From assembly GCA_002368575.1 (NCBI GenBank), contig DFEA01000094.1:1-29639 (forward strand): DNA of 29,639 bases. The letters are read 5' to 3'. Every line of letters starts with the position of its first letter. The stretch's first letter is position 1. The notes below the pieces were generated by a model, which ran no database searches, was not told the origin of the DNA, and saw only the letters and a list, made by a program, of their open reading frames with translations. Shown here piece after piece: positions 14,519-22,200 of this stretch. Source of the DNA: Lachnospiraceae bacterium UBA3814. Its GTDB lineage: Bacteria > Bacillota > Clostridia > Lachnospirales > Lachnospiraceae. The translations under genes were made by a program, and so were the position numbers.

Positions 14519-15526
14519 ATGTCTTTTATTGACACCATTAAAGAACGGGCAAGACAGGATGTTAAGAAGATCGTAATGCCCGAAACAAGTGACCGAAGGA
14601 CCCTGATGGCTGCTGCAGAGGTTATCAGGGAAAGGATAGCGGATATCATCTTCATCGGAAACGAGGAAAAGATCAGCGAAGGGGCTCGTTGGCTGGATGT
14701 CGATCTTTCGAAGGTGGAGATCGTTGATCCGGAAAAAACGGACAGGCTTGAGCCCTATGCTGAAAAGCTTTATGAGCTGAGAAAGTCAAAGGGGATGACA
14801 CCGGAGGCTGCAAGGGAAAGATTGCTGACGGATCCTCTTATGTTCGGCGTTATGACCGTTAAGATGGGTGATGCCGATGGTATGGTCGCGGGAGCGTGCC
14901 ATGCTACTGCAGACGTATTAAGACCGTCGCTACAGATACTGAGGACAGCTCCCGGTGTTGAGATAGTGTCAGGCTTTTTCATACTTGATGTACCAAACTG
15001 TGAGCTCGGGGCAAACGGTACGTTTTTATTTGCGGACTGCGGCCTCAATCAGGATCCCAATCCTGAGGAGCTTGCATGCATAGCCAATTCCTCGGCAAAG
15101 AGCTTTGCCAATCTGATAGGTCAGAAGCCGGTGATCGCCATGCTTTCACATTCAACGAAGGGGAGCGCAAAGCATCCTCTGGTGGATAAGATGGTAGAAG
15201 CCACAAGGATAGCAAAAGAGAAATATCCGAAGCTTACGATAGACGGCGAGCTTCAGACGGATGCCGCCATTATAGAATCTGTGGCAAGGAGCAAGGCTCC
15301 GGGCTCAGAGGTGGCGGGACACGCGAATGTTCTTATCTTCCCCAATCTGGATGCCGGAAATATCGGCTACAAGCTTGTTGAAAGACTTGCTCATGCCGAT
15401 GCCTTCGGACCGATGCTTCAGGGGCTCGCAAGGCCGGTAAACGATCTGTCAAGAGGGTGCAATGCAGAGGATATAGTCGGAGTCGTTGCCCTGACGGTGG
15501 TTCAGGCACAGCTCATCTCCGACTGA
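14519..15526 (+). CDS. pta: Phosphate acetyltransferase
   Basis: 335 residues, the short single-domain form. It interconverts acetyl-CoA plus phosphate with acetyl phosphate plus CoA. Family segments are KIVMPETSDRRTL, DPLMFGVMTVKMGDADGMVAGACH, the GFFILDVPN strand, MLSHSTKGSAKHP and the C-terminal NVLIFPNLDAGNIGYKLVER, GPMLQGLARPVNDLSRGC and the VQAQ end. The ribosome site is GGAAGGA. In most related genomes ackA follows directly; here the next gene, 4 nt on, is thiamine diphosphokinase. The enzyme is intact, with no truncation. Confidence 0.95.
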   Translation: MSFIDTIKERARQDVKKIVMPETSDRRTLMAAAEVIRERIADIIFIGNEEKISEGARWLDVDLSKVEIVDPEKTDRLEPYAEKLYELRKSKGMTPEAARERLLTDPLMFGVMTVKMGDADGMVAGACHATADVLRPSLQILRTAPGVEIVSGFFILDVPNCELGANGTFLFADCGLNQDPNPEELACIANSSAKSFANLIGQKPVIAMLSHSTKGSAKHPLVDKMVEATRIAKEKYPKLTIDGELQTDAAIIESVARSKAPGSEVAGHANVLIFPNLDAGNIGYKLVERLAHADAFGPMLQGLARPVNDLSRGCNAEDIVGVVALTVVQAQLISD

Positions 15527-15530
15527 GCAC

Positions 15531-16223
15531 ATGACGGGAGAGGTTTGCAGCCTTCAGCATGAAATGACGGCACCTGAAAAAGGAGCTTATACCGGGAAGC
15601 GCTGTGTGATAGTCGGCGGGGCTCCCATCGGTGATTACGACAGGGTCAGGGCTTTTTTATCCGGGAATGACTATTATATTTACTGTGACTGCGGCCTTGT
15701 GCACGAAAAGGAGCTTGGCCGTCAGCCTGATCTGATCGTCGGAGATTTCGACTCCTTTGAGAGGCCTGAAAGGGATATTGAGACGATCGTCCTTCCAAGG
15801 GAAAAGGATGATACTGATACGGTCTATGCGGCTAAGGAGGCAGTAAGGAGAGGCTTTGAGGATTTCCTCCTCATCGGCATGACGGGAGGAAGGTTTGATC
15901 ACAGCTTCGCCAACACAGGTCTGCTGCTCATGTTGGATGGTTTACATAAAACTGCACTTCTTGTTGATGATCACTCTGAAATGGAGATAGTTTCGGAAAG
16001 TCCCTGCGAGGTAAACGACAGCTTTCCGTTTTTTTCCCTGCTTGCGGTGGATGGCCCGGCAGAGGGTGTGACCGTTACGGGCGCCAGGTACGGGATAGAG
16101 GATTACAGGCTCAGCGCAGACATGGCCTGTCTGGGTGTGAGCAATGAAGTCCTTAAGGGAGAAACCGCACGTATCCGGGTGACCGGAGGGAGACTGCTGT
16201 TGGTACGGGTATACAGAGGCTGA
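15531..16223 (+). CDS. thiN: Thiamine diphosphokinase
   Basis: 230 residues. It converts thiamine and ATP to thiamine diphosphate and AMP. The family motifs are present in order: VGGAPIGDY, GDFDSFERPE (residues 71-80), KDDTDT (92-97) and GGRFDHSFAN (119-128), with a C-terminal beta domain ending GGRLLLVRVYRG. The ATG at 15531 is 4 nt after the pta stop with no clear ribosome site, so translation is probably coupled. An internal ATG at 15564 would remove an 11-residue N-terminal extension. In other Firmicutes thiN often follows rpe/rsgA; its position between pta and rpmF is unusual. Confidence 0.92.
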   Translation: MTGEVCSLQHEMTAPEKGAYTGKRCVIVGGAPIGDYDRVRAFLSGNDYYIYCDCGLVHEKELGRQPDLIVGDFDSFERPERDIETIVLPREKDDTDTVYAAKEAVRRGFEDFLLIGMTGGRFDHSFANTGLLLMLDGLHKTALLVDDHSEMEIVSESPCEVNDSFPFFSLLAVDGPAEGVTVTGARYGIEDYRLSADMACLGVSNEVLKGETARIRVTGGRLLLVRVYRG

Positions 16224-16236
16224 AATGTGAACTTGT

Positions 16237-16263
16237 AACAGTTCGCCCAAAGGGCGAACTGTT
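16237..16263. terminator. Hairpin after thiN, possible terminator
   Basis: Perfect 12-bp stem AACAGTTCGCCC / GGGCGAACTGTT with loop AAA. No T-tract follows (GTGATTGC), so termination would be inefficient or factor-assisted. It separates the pta-thiN transcript from the rpmF promoter. Confidence 0.5.
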
Positions 16264-16293
16264 GTGATTGCTTTGGATAGTCGGAAAAAACAG

Positions 16294-16323
16294 TTGACAA
16301 AGGAAGGAACGGTACCGTATAAT
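16294..16323 (+). promoter_or_regulatory. Strong sigma-A promoter for rpmF
   Basis: Consensus TTGACA (16294-16299) and TATAAT (16318-16323), 18-nt spacer. Both hexamers are perfect. The expected start is near 16330, about 110 nt upstream of rpmF. Confidence 0.85.
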
Positions 16324-16329
16324 CTTTCA

Positions 16330-16439
16330 GGTATGAATTTGGAAAACTGATACGGATACGGTACAGCTTACAGCCGGCCTCAGGCGCCGGTTCCCAAAAC
16401 CGGCTCGGTATCTTAACAGAATACAAGGGAGGTGACGAG
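16330..16439 (+). promoter_or_regulatory. rpmF leader with mutually exclusive hairpins
   Basis: AGCCGG (16372-16377) can pair with CCGGCT (16400-16405). The intervening CCGG (16387-16390) can pair with CCGGC upstream or with AACCGG at 16398-16403. These pairings compete, which is the layout of an attenuating or ligand-sensing leader. No T-tract terminator is visible within it. The leader ends with a strong GGGAGGTG ribosome site. Confidence 0.4.
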
Positions 16440-16619
16440 ATGTCTATATGTCCTAAGAATAAATCTTCTAAGGGTAGGAGAGATCAGAGAAGGGCAAACT
16501 GGAGGATGAGTGCTCCTACGCTGGTTAAATGCAGCAAGTGCGGAGAGCTTATGGTGCCGCACAGAGTATGCAAGGCCTGTGGTTCATATAACAAAAAAGA
16601 GATCATACCGCAGGAGTAA
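16440..16619 (+). CDS. rpmF: 50S ribosomal protein L32
   Basis: 59 residues starting MSICPKNKSSKGRRDQRR, with a basic N-terminus and a zinc ribbon CSKCGELMVPHRVCKACG. The four Cys residues in two CxxC pairs mark it as the zinc-binding form. The ribosome site GGGAGGTG precedes the ATG by 5 nt. It is usually preceded by yceD (DUF177), but no such gene fits in the 216 nt upstream. It has its own consensus promoter and is closed by a strong terminator 33 nt downstream. plsX is therefore not necessarily cotranscribed, unlike in many Firmicutes. Confidence 0.96.
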   Translation: MSICPKNKSSKGRRDQRRANWRMSAPTLVKCSKCGELMVPHRVCKACGSYNKKEIIPQE

Positions 16620-16651
16620 ATAACTGTTCCTTACAGGAAAAGGGTCTTAAG

Positions 16652-16682
16652 AGGCTGCCGTATATGCGGCGGCCTTTTTTTT
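16652..16682 (+). terminator. Intrinsic terminator after rpmF
   Basis: AGGCTGCCGTA (16652-16662) pairs with TGCGGCGGCCT (16665-16675) with two G-U pairs, followed by a T-tract at 16674-16682. This is a classical Rho-independent signal. Confidence 0.9.
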
Positions 16683-16686
16683 ATCG

Positions 16687-16736
16687 CAGAGCCGCCGAAA
16701 GGAAGACGTCAGCAAAGCTGACCGGCGGCTCGCGGG
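16687..16736. repeat. Palindromic 50-bp repeat unit A
   Basis: Starts CAGAGCCGCCG and ends ACCGGCGGCTCGCGGG. Outer arms AGCCGCC and GGCGGCT enclose an inner GTCAGC-AAA-GCTGAC hairpin. It is the first of two similar units in the 405-nt gene-free stretch between rpmF and plsX. Confidence 0.65.
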
Positions 16737-16770
16737 CGAGTAGGGTGCGACTTCGTCTTCTCTACCCGAT

Positions 16771-16821
16771 CAGAGCCGCCGATAGGAAAATGTCAGTTCA
16801 GGCTGACCGGCGGCCCGCGGG
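16771..16821. repeat. Palindromic 51-bp repeat unit B
   Basis: Second copy of unit A. The ends are conserved (CAGAGCCGCCG, GCTGACCGGCGGC, CCGCGGG) while the middle differs (GATAGGAAAATGTCAGTTCAG). The 34 bases between the units include CGTCTTC, complementary to GAAGACG in unit A. The rest of the gap (16822-16872 and 16902-17024) shows only the plsX promoter and weak inverted repeats. Confidence 0.65.
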
Positions 16822-16872
16822 TTAGTGACATTGCCCGTGAACGGTAACTGCTTTTTCGTACGATAATAATAT

Positions 16873-16901
16873 TTGCTTTTTAGGCTGATGTTTAGTATAG
16901 T
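16873..16901 (+). promoter_or_regulatory. Promoter candidate for plsX operon
   Basis: TTGCTT (16873-16878) and TATAGT (16896-16901), 17-nt spacer, about 120 nt upstream of plsX. Because a strong terminator closes rpmF, a promoter is expected here. Confidence 0.6.
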
Positions 16902-17024
16902 AGATTAGGAAATGATCAGGCTCAGACCCCGTTCTGCGCCTGAGCGCACGAGCTCACAGATGAGCCTGTCCGGTATTTTGCTGCAAATATCGGATTCGAT
17001 CGGCGCGGAAAGGGAAATGATCAT

Positions 17025-18038
17025 ATGATCCGTATCGTGGTTGACGCCATGGGAGGGGATCTGGCCCCCGCCGTTCCCGTAAGGGCCACGGTCAGGGCGG
17101 TAAATGAAGATCCCGAGATAAAGGCCTTCCTCATAGGAAAACAGGAGCTCATAGAAAAGGAGCTGGTGGTAACCGGTCATGACAGCTCCAGGATCGAAAT
17201 AGTGGGAGCCGAAGAGGTCATAGAGACGGGTGAGCCGCCCGTTATGGCTATAAGGAAAAAGAAGGATTCCTCCATTGTGAAAGGCCTTTATATGGTAAAG
17301 CACGGTGAGGCTGATGCCTTTGTTTCCGCAGGGAGCTCAGGAGCCATTCTTGTAGGCGGACAGGTCATCGTAGGCAGGCTTAAGGGGGTGGAAAGACCAC
17401 CGCTTGCTCCGCTGATACCAACGGTAAGCGGTGTCTCGTGCCTTATCGACTGCGGTGCCAATGTGGATGCAAGGCCTTCTCATCTTGTCCAGTTTGCCAA
17501 GATGGGGTCGATATATATGGAGCATGTCATGGGGATACCCTCCCCGAGGGTCGCTATCGTAAACATAGGCGCCGAGGAGGAAAAGGGCAATATGCTGGTA
17601 AAGGAGACCTTCCCCCTGTTAAAGAGCTGCCCCGATATCAATTTTATCGGGAGCATCGAGGCGAGAGACATACCCTTCGGAAAGGCCGATGTTGTAGTGT
17701 GCGAGGCTTTTGTGGGAAATGTTATCCTGAAGTTTTATGAGGGGACGGGTATGGCGCTGCTTTCCGAGATCAAAAAGGGATTGATGTCCTCCCTTCGTTC
17801 AAAGCTCGGAGCGCTTCTGATAAAGCCTGCCCTTAAGGACACACTTAAGAAATTCGACGCCTCGGAATACGGAGGGGCACCGCTCTTAGGACTCAACGGC
17901 CTTGTGGTAAAGGCTCACGGTAGCGCAAAGGAAAAAGAGATATCAATAGCCATAAAGCAATGCGCCTTATTTAACAGGCAGAACATCAATGAAAAAATAG
18001 ATGAGCAGATAAACGGATACGGCTCGATCGAAATATAA
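17025..18038 (+). CDS. plsX: Phosphate acyltransferase PlsX
   Basis: 337 residues. It makes acyl phosphate from acyl-ACP and phosphate, feeding PlsY in phospholipid synthesis; it is a peripheral membrane protein. The N-terminal MIRIVVDAMGGDLAP is the family signature. It is followed by VSAGSSGAILVGG, LIDCGANVDARPSHLVQFA, NIGAEEEKGN and the C-terminal YGGAPLLGLNGLVVKAHGSA. The length is typical. The ribosome site AAGGGA is about 10 nt before the ATG. It lies 61 nt upstream of acpP, its acyl-donor carrier, and a shared transcript is likely. Confidence 0.96.
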   Translation: MIRIVVDAMGGDLAPAVPVRATVRAVNEDPEIKAFLIGKQELIEKELVVTGHDSSRIEIVGAEEVIETGEPPVMAIRKKKDSSIVKGLYMVKHGEADAFVSAGSSGAILVGGQVIVGRLKGVERPPLAPLIPTVSGVSCLIDCGANVDARPSHLVQFAKMGSIYMEHVMGIPSPRVAIVNIGAEEEKGNMLVKETFPLLKSCPDINFIGSIEARDIPFGKADVVVCEAFVGNVILKFYEGTGMALLSEIKKGLMSSLRSKLGALLIKPALKDTLKKFDASEYGGAPLLGLNGLVVKAHGSAKEKEISIAIKQCALFNRQNINEKIDEQINGYGSIEI

Positions 18039-18099
18039 AGAGGTAATGATTTGTTCGGCAGATCGGCGCCGGCATGGCGTATAAACGGAGGTATGGAAA

Positions 18100-18330
18100 A
18101 TGGAATTTGAAAAGATTCAGAAGATCATTGCAGAGGTTCTTAACGTTGATCCGGACGAGGTGGAGCCTGAAACAAGATTTGTGGATGACCTGGGGGCTGA
18201 TTCTCTTGATATCTTTCAGATCATAATGGGGATCGAGGAAGAGTTTGATATCGAGATATCTACCGAGGATGCGGAGAAGATCGTTACGGTCGGAGATGCC
18301 GTAGAACAGATAAAAAACGCGATAAGCTGA
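18100..18330 (+). CDS. acpP: Acyl carrier protein
   Basis: 76 residues, acidic, four-helix ACP. Ser35 in GADSLDIF is the 4'-phosphopantetheine site. The Asp-Ser-Leu-Asp version followed by IFQIIMGIEEEFDIEI is slightly unusual: most fatty-acid ACPs have DSLDxVELVM. The GGAGG ribosome site is 8 nt upstream. It follows plsX, as in many Firmicutes, and is separated from rnc by a 213-nt gap of stacked hairpins. Confidence 0.95.
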   Translation: MEFEKIQKIIAEVLNVDPDEVEPETRFVDDLGADSLDIFQIIMGIEEEFDIEISTEDAEKIVTVGDAVEQIKNAIS

Positions 18331-18402
18331 TAAGCGAGTGAGTTCCGGATTAAGCGAAGCGCCGGAACATTTCTATGTGGTGGTTCTCATAATATATGGA
18401 TC

Positions 18403-18429
18403 CAGCAGGAATGTCTGACATTCTTGCTG
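18403..18429 (+). terminator. Hairpin after acpP, weak terminator candidate
   Basis: CAGCAGGAATGT (18403-18414), loop CTG, ACATTCTTGCTG (18418-18429), one G-U pair. The bases after it (TATTTCT) are only moderately T-rich. A smaller inverted repeat GTTCCGG/CCGGAAC lies upstream at 18342-18368. Confidence 0.45.
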
Positions 18430-18450
18430 TATTTCTGTGGATAATGTAAT

Positions 18451-18530
18451 GATCCGTTCGGTAAACCGAACGGATCGGCACAATCTAAAGATTGTGCCAA
18501 TGCGCAGGATTTCATAAATGAAATCCGCGC
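18451..18530. repeat. Three tandem hairpins with identical TAAA loops upstream of rnc
   Basis: GATCCGTTCGG-TAAA-CCGAACGGATC (18451-18476) is immediately followed by GGCACAATC-TAAA-GATTGTGCC (18477-18498). After three bases comes a 12-bp stem with one bulged A and loop TAAA (18502-18530). The stem sequences are unrelated but the loop is the same each time. The array ends 13 nt before the rnc start codon, so the ribosome site (AGGTGAGG) lies directly beside the last stem. Confidence 0.7.
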
Positions 18531-18543
18531 AGGTGAGGCTGAA

Positions 18544-19239
18544 ATGAATCTTGAGAATGCGGCTGCCGAGCTTGAAAAAAAGCTGGGCTATTCATTTAAG
18601 AACCCTGAATATCTTGAAAGGGCACTGACCCACAGCTCCTTTGCAAACGAGCAGAAGCCGGGAAAGGCGTATGACTACGAAAGGCTTGAGTTTCTCGGAG
18701 ACGCGGTTTTAGAGCTGTCTGTCAGCGATCACCTTTATAAGACCATGCCCGGACAAAGAGAAGGGGATATGACGAAGCTGAGAGCCTCTCTGGTATGTGA
18801 GCCTACTCTGGCCTTCTGCGCCAAGGCTCTTGAGCTTAACAGGTATATCCTGCTTGGAAAGGGCGAGGAGCAGACGGGAGGCAGGAACAGGGATTCTATC
18901 GTTTCCGACGTGTTTGAGGCGGTCATAGGAGCGCTGTATCTGGACGGGGGGCTTGAGAAAGCAAAGAGCTTTGTAGACGAATACGTCCTGAATGACATGT
19001 ATAATAAGATAGAGTTTGTGGATTCCAAGACAAACCTTCAGGAATTCGTTCAGGATAAGGGGCTGGAGCTCAGGTATGAGCTCGTCTCCGAGAGCGGGCC
19101 TGCTCACGACAGGGAATATAAGGTCGCCGCGATCATAGCTGACAGGGAGATATCAGAGGGCGTAGGCAAGTCCAAAAAGCACGCCGAGCAGGAGGCGGCC
19201 TATGCCGCGCTACGGAAGCTGAAGAGTGAAGAAGCCTGA
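18544..19239 (+). CDS. rnc: Ribonuclease III
   Basis: 231 residues. It cleaves double-stranded RNA in rRNA and mRNA processing. The catalytic domain contains ERLEFLGDAVL (46-56) and the second acidic cluster DVFEAVIGALYLDGG near residue 122. The double-stranded RNA-binding domain (about 160-228) contains DSKTNLQEFVQDKG and GKSKKHAEQEAAYAAL. The start codon is preceded by AGGTGAGG. The stop codon overlaps the smc start (TGATG), so the two genes are translationally coupled. The hairpins just upstream would be natural substrates for the enzyme itself. Confidence 0.97.
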   Translation: MNLENAAAELEKKLGYSFKNPEYLERALTHSSFANEQKPGKAYDYERLEFLGDAVLELSVSDHLYKTMPGQREGDMTKLRASLVCEPTLAFCAKALELNRYILLGKGEEQTGGRNRDSIVSDVFEAVIGALYLDGGLEKAKSFVDEYVLNDMYNKIEFVDSKTNLQEFVQDKGLELRYELVSESGPAHDREYKVAAIIADREISEGVGKSKKHAEQEAAYAALRKLKSEEA

Positions 19240-22200
19240 TGTATTTAAAGAGTATCGAGGTTCACGGCTTTAAGTCGTTTGCTAACAGGATAAAGTTTGA
19301 ATTTCATAACGGGATCACGGCGATAGTGGGACCTAACGGCTCGGGGAAGAGCAATGTGGCCGACGCGGTGAGATGGGTCCTGGGCGAGCAGAGCGCAAAG
19401 CAGTTAAGAGGCGCCAGCATGCAGGATGTCATCTTTTCCGGGACAGAGATGAGAAAGCCCATGGGTTACGCCTATGTGGCCATAACCCTTGACAATTCCG
19501 ACCATAAGCTCCCGGTTGAATACGACGAGCTGACAGTGTCGAGAAGGGTATACCGTTCCGGCGAAAGCGAATACCTGATAAACGGTATTGCCTGCAGGCT
19601 TAAGGACGTCAATGAGATGTTCTACGACACCGGTATAGGCAAGGAAGGCTATTCCATCATAGGCCAGGGTCAGATAGACAGGATCTTAAGCGGCAAGCCG
19701 GAGGAGAGAAGGGAGCTTTTTGACGAGGCCGCAGGTATAGTCAAGTTTAAGAGACGAAAGGCTGCCGCTATAAAAAAGCTGGAGTCCGAGAAGCAGAACC
19801 TTGAGAAGGTTTCTATCACGCTGTCCGAGCTGGAAAGACAGGTGGAGCCCTTAAGAGGGCAGTCCGAAACAGCCAGGAAATATCTGGAGAAAAAGGAAAA
19901 GCTTAAAAATCTCGATATCAATCTGTTCCTTTTAGACAGCCTTAGAAGCAGGGATGAGCTTAAGAGCCTTGATGAAAAGCTTCAGATAGCCTCTGCGGAG
20001 CTTGATGCCGCAAAGGAAGGCCATGAAAGGAACAAGGCTCAGTACGCGGCCCTGACAGAGGCGGTAAAGGCCCTTGATGAGGAAATACAGAAGAAGCAGA
20101 AGGCACTCTCGGAAAGCGGACTTTTAAAGGAAAAGCTTGAGGGAGAGATCAAGCTTTCCGGTGAAAGGATAAATTCCGCAAGGAACAATATAGAGCTTTT
20201 CAACGAGCAGATGGTTTCCGGAAACGATAAAATAGCGGCCTCGGAAAGGGAGCTTGAGGGCCTTAACGTAAGGCTTTCGGAGGTCACCGGAGAGCTTTCA
20301 AGCCTTGATAAGGAAAATTCGGGCAGCAAATCGGTGCTGTCAGGGCTCACAAAGCAGATAGACGAGCTTACGGCAGGTATAGCAAGGGATAACGAGGAGG
20401 TCGTAAGGCTTGTCAGGGAAAGGGCTGCGGTCAAGGAAGAGATCGGTCGTTTTGATACTATGCTCGAGCAGGCAAAGCTGAGAAAGGCCGATGTTCAGTC
20501 AAGGCTCATCATGGCGAAGACGCAGGAGAATGAGCATGAAAAAACAGCCGGAAGGCTCCTTGAGGAGCTCAACAATATAAACGCGGAGATCCTTTCGGCG
20601 GATAAAGAGCTTCAGGAAAGAGAAAAGGGTCTTGCCTCCTTTAAGAAAAGGCTTGAGGAAAAGGATAATGAGAGGCAGGAGGCCTATGTACAGTTAAACC
20701 GTCAGAAATCAAAGCTTGATGCCATAAGGAACATAGCGGAGCGGTATGAGGGCTACGGCAGCAGCATAAGACGGGTAATGGAAAAAAAGGAGCACGGGAA
20801 CAGGAAGATAATCGGTGTGGTCGCCGATATCATGAACGTCTCCAGAGAATACGAGACCGCTATAGAGGTGGCTCTCGGCGGAAACATCCAGAACATTATC
20901 ACTGAGGATGACGCGACGGCAAAGGATATGATCCGCTTCCTCAAGGACAACAGGCTGGGCCGCGCGACCTTTATGCCGCTTACCACGGTACAGGGCAGGG
21001 GCGAATATAAAAGGCCCGAGGTCAGGGACGAAAAGGGCTTTCTCGGCATAGCCTCGGAGCTTGTGAGCGTGAACCACAGGTACGATGAGGTCGTAAGCCA
21101 GCTTCTGGGCGAGATAGTAATAGTTGACAAATATGACAACGCAAGAAACATAGCAAAAAAATATAATCAGCGTTTAAGGCTCGTTACCCTTGACGGGGAG
21201 TATTTTACCCCGGGCGGGGCTGTGGCCGGAGGCGCCTTCCACAATTCCTCAAATCTCTTAGGCAGAAAAAGGGAGATGGATAAGCTCAGTGACGGAATAG
21301 AGGAGGCCAGAAGGAAGGTGGAGCAGGCCGAATCAGACCTTGAAAGCATAAAGGCGGAAAGGACCAGGGAAAGAGCGGCGATAGAGGAGCTCAGGGAGCA
21401 TCTTCAGGAGCTCTCGCTGAGACAGAATACCGCCCAGGTAAATGTTGATACGGAAAATGAGCGAAAAAAGGCCTTTTCCGAGGACTTTAACAGACTGAAC
21501 CATGAGAGCAGCGACCTTGAGAAGCAGCTTGCGGATATGGCGCAGAATAAGGACGACATAAACCTGAGGATAGCCGCCTCTGAGGAGCGTGAAAAGGAGC
21601 TTAACGCAGAGATCGCGGAATTCGGGAAAAAACTGAGCGCCCTAAGAGACGAGCAGAGCGTGCATGTACTCAATTCCGCAGAGCTTGACAGAAGGCTTTT
21701 AAAGCTTCAGGGAGAAAAGGAGTATGTCGAGAAGGACATAGAAAGGACAAAGAGCACTCTTCTGGGGCTGAAAAAGGAGCTTTCGGAGCTTGAGGAAAGG
21801 ATAGGGCGGGAAAATAAGGAGATAGAAAACCGTCAAAGGGATATAAGCGAAATAGAAAAGACGATACGCTCCTTCAGCGATAAAAAGGATGACAGCGAGG
21901 AGGAGATACGCGCAGCAAAGGAGAAGAAGGATTCGCTCACAGCCACACAGGCGGACTTCTTTAAGCAGAGTGAGGAGCTGCAGAACAGGATAGCCTCTCT
22001 CGATAAAGAGGTATTCAGGCTGAATTCCATAAAGGAAAGGCTTGAGGAGGAGCAGGAAAAACAGATCAGCTATATGTGGGCCGAATACGAAATGACCCTT
22101 TCAAAGGCTCAGGCCTACAAGGACGAGGAGCTTAAGGACACAGCGGCGATCAAGAAAAGCATCTATTCACTCAAGGATCAGATCAAAGCGCTGGGCGACG

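Noticed and set aside
16822..17024. Small protein gene between the repeats and plsX
   Set aside because: No open frame with a credible ribosome site was found; only the plsX promoter and weak inverted repeats are present.
18451..18530. CRISPR array
   Set aside because: The repeated hairpins have unrelated stem sequences and no spacers, and no cas genes are present.
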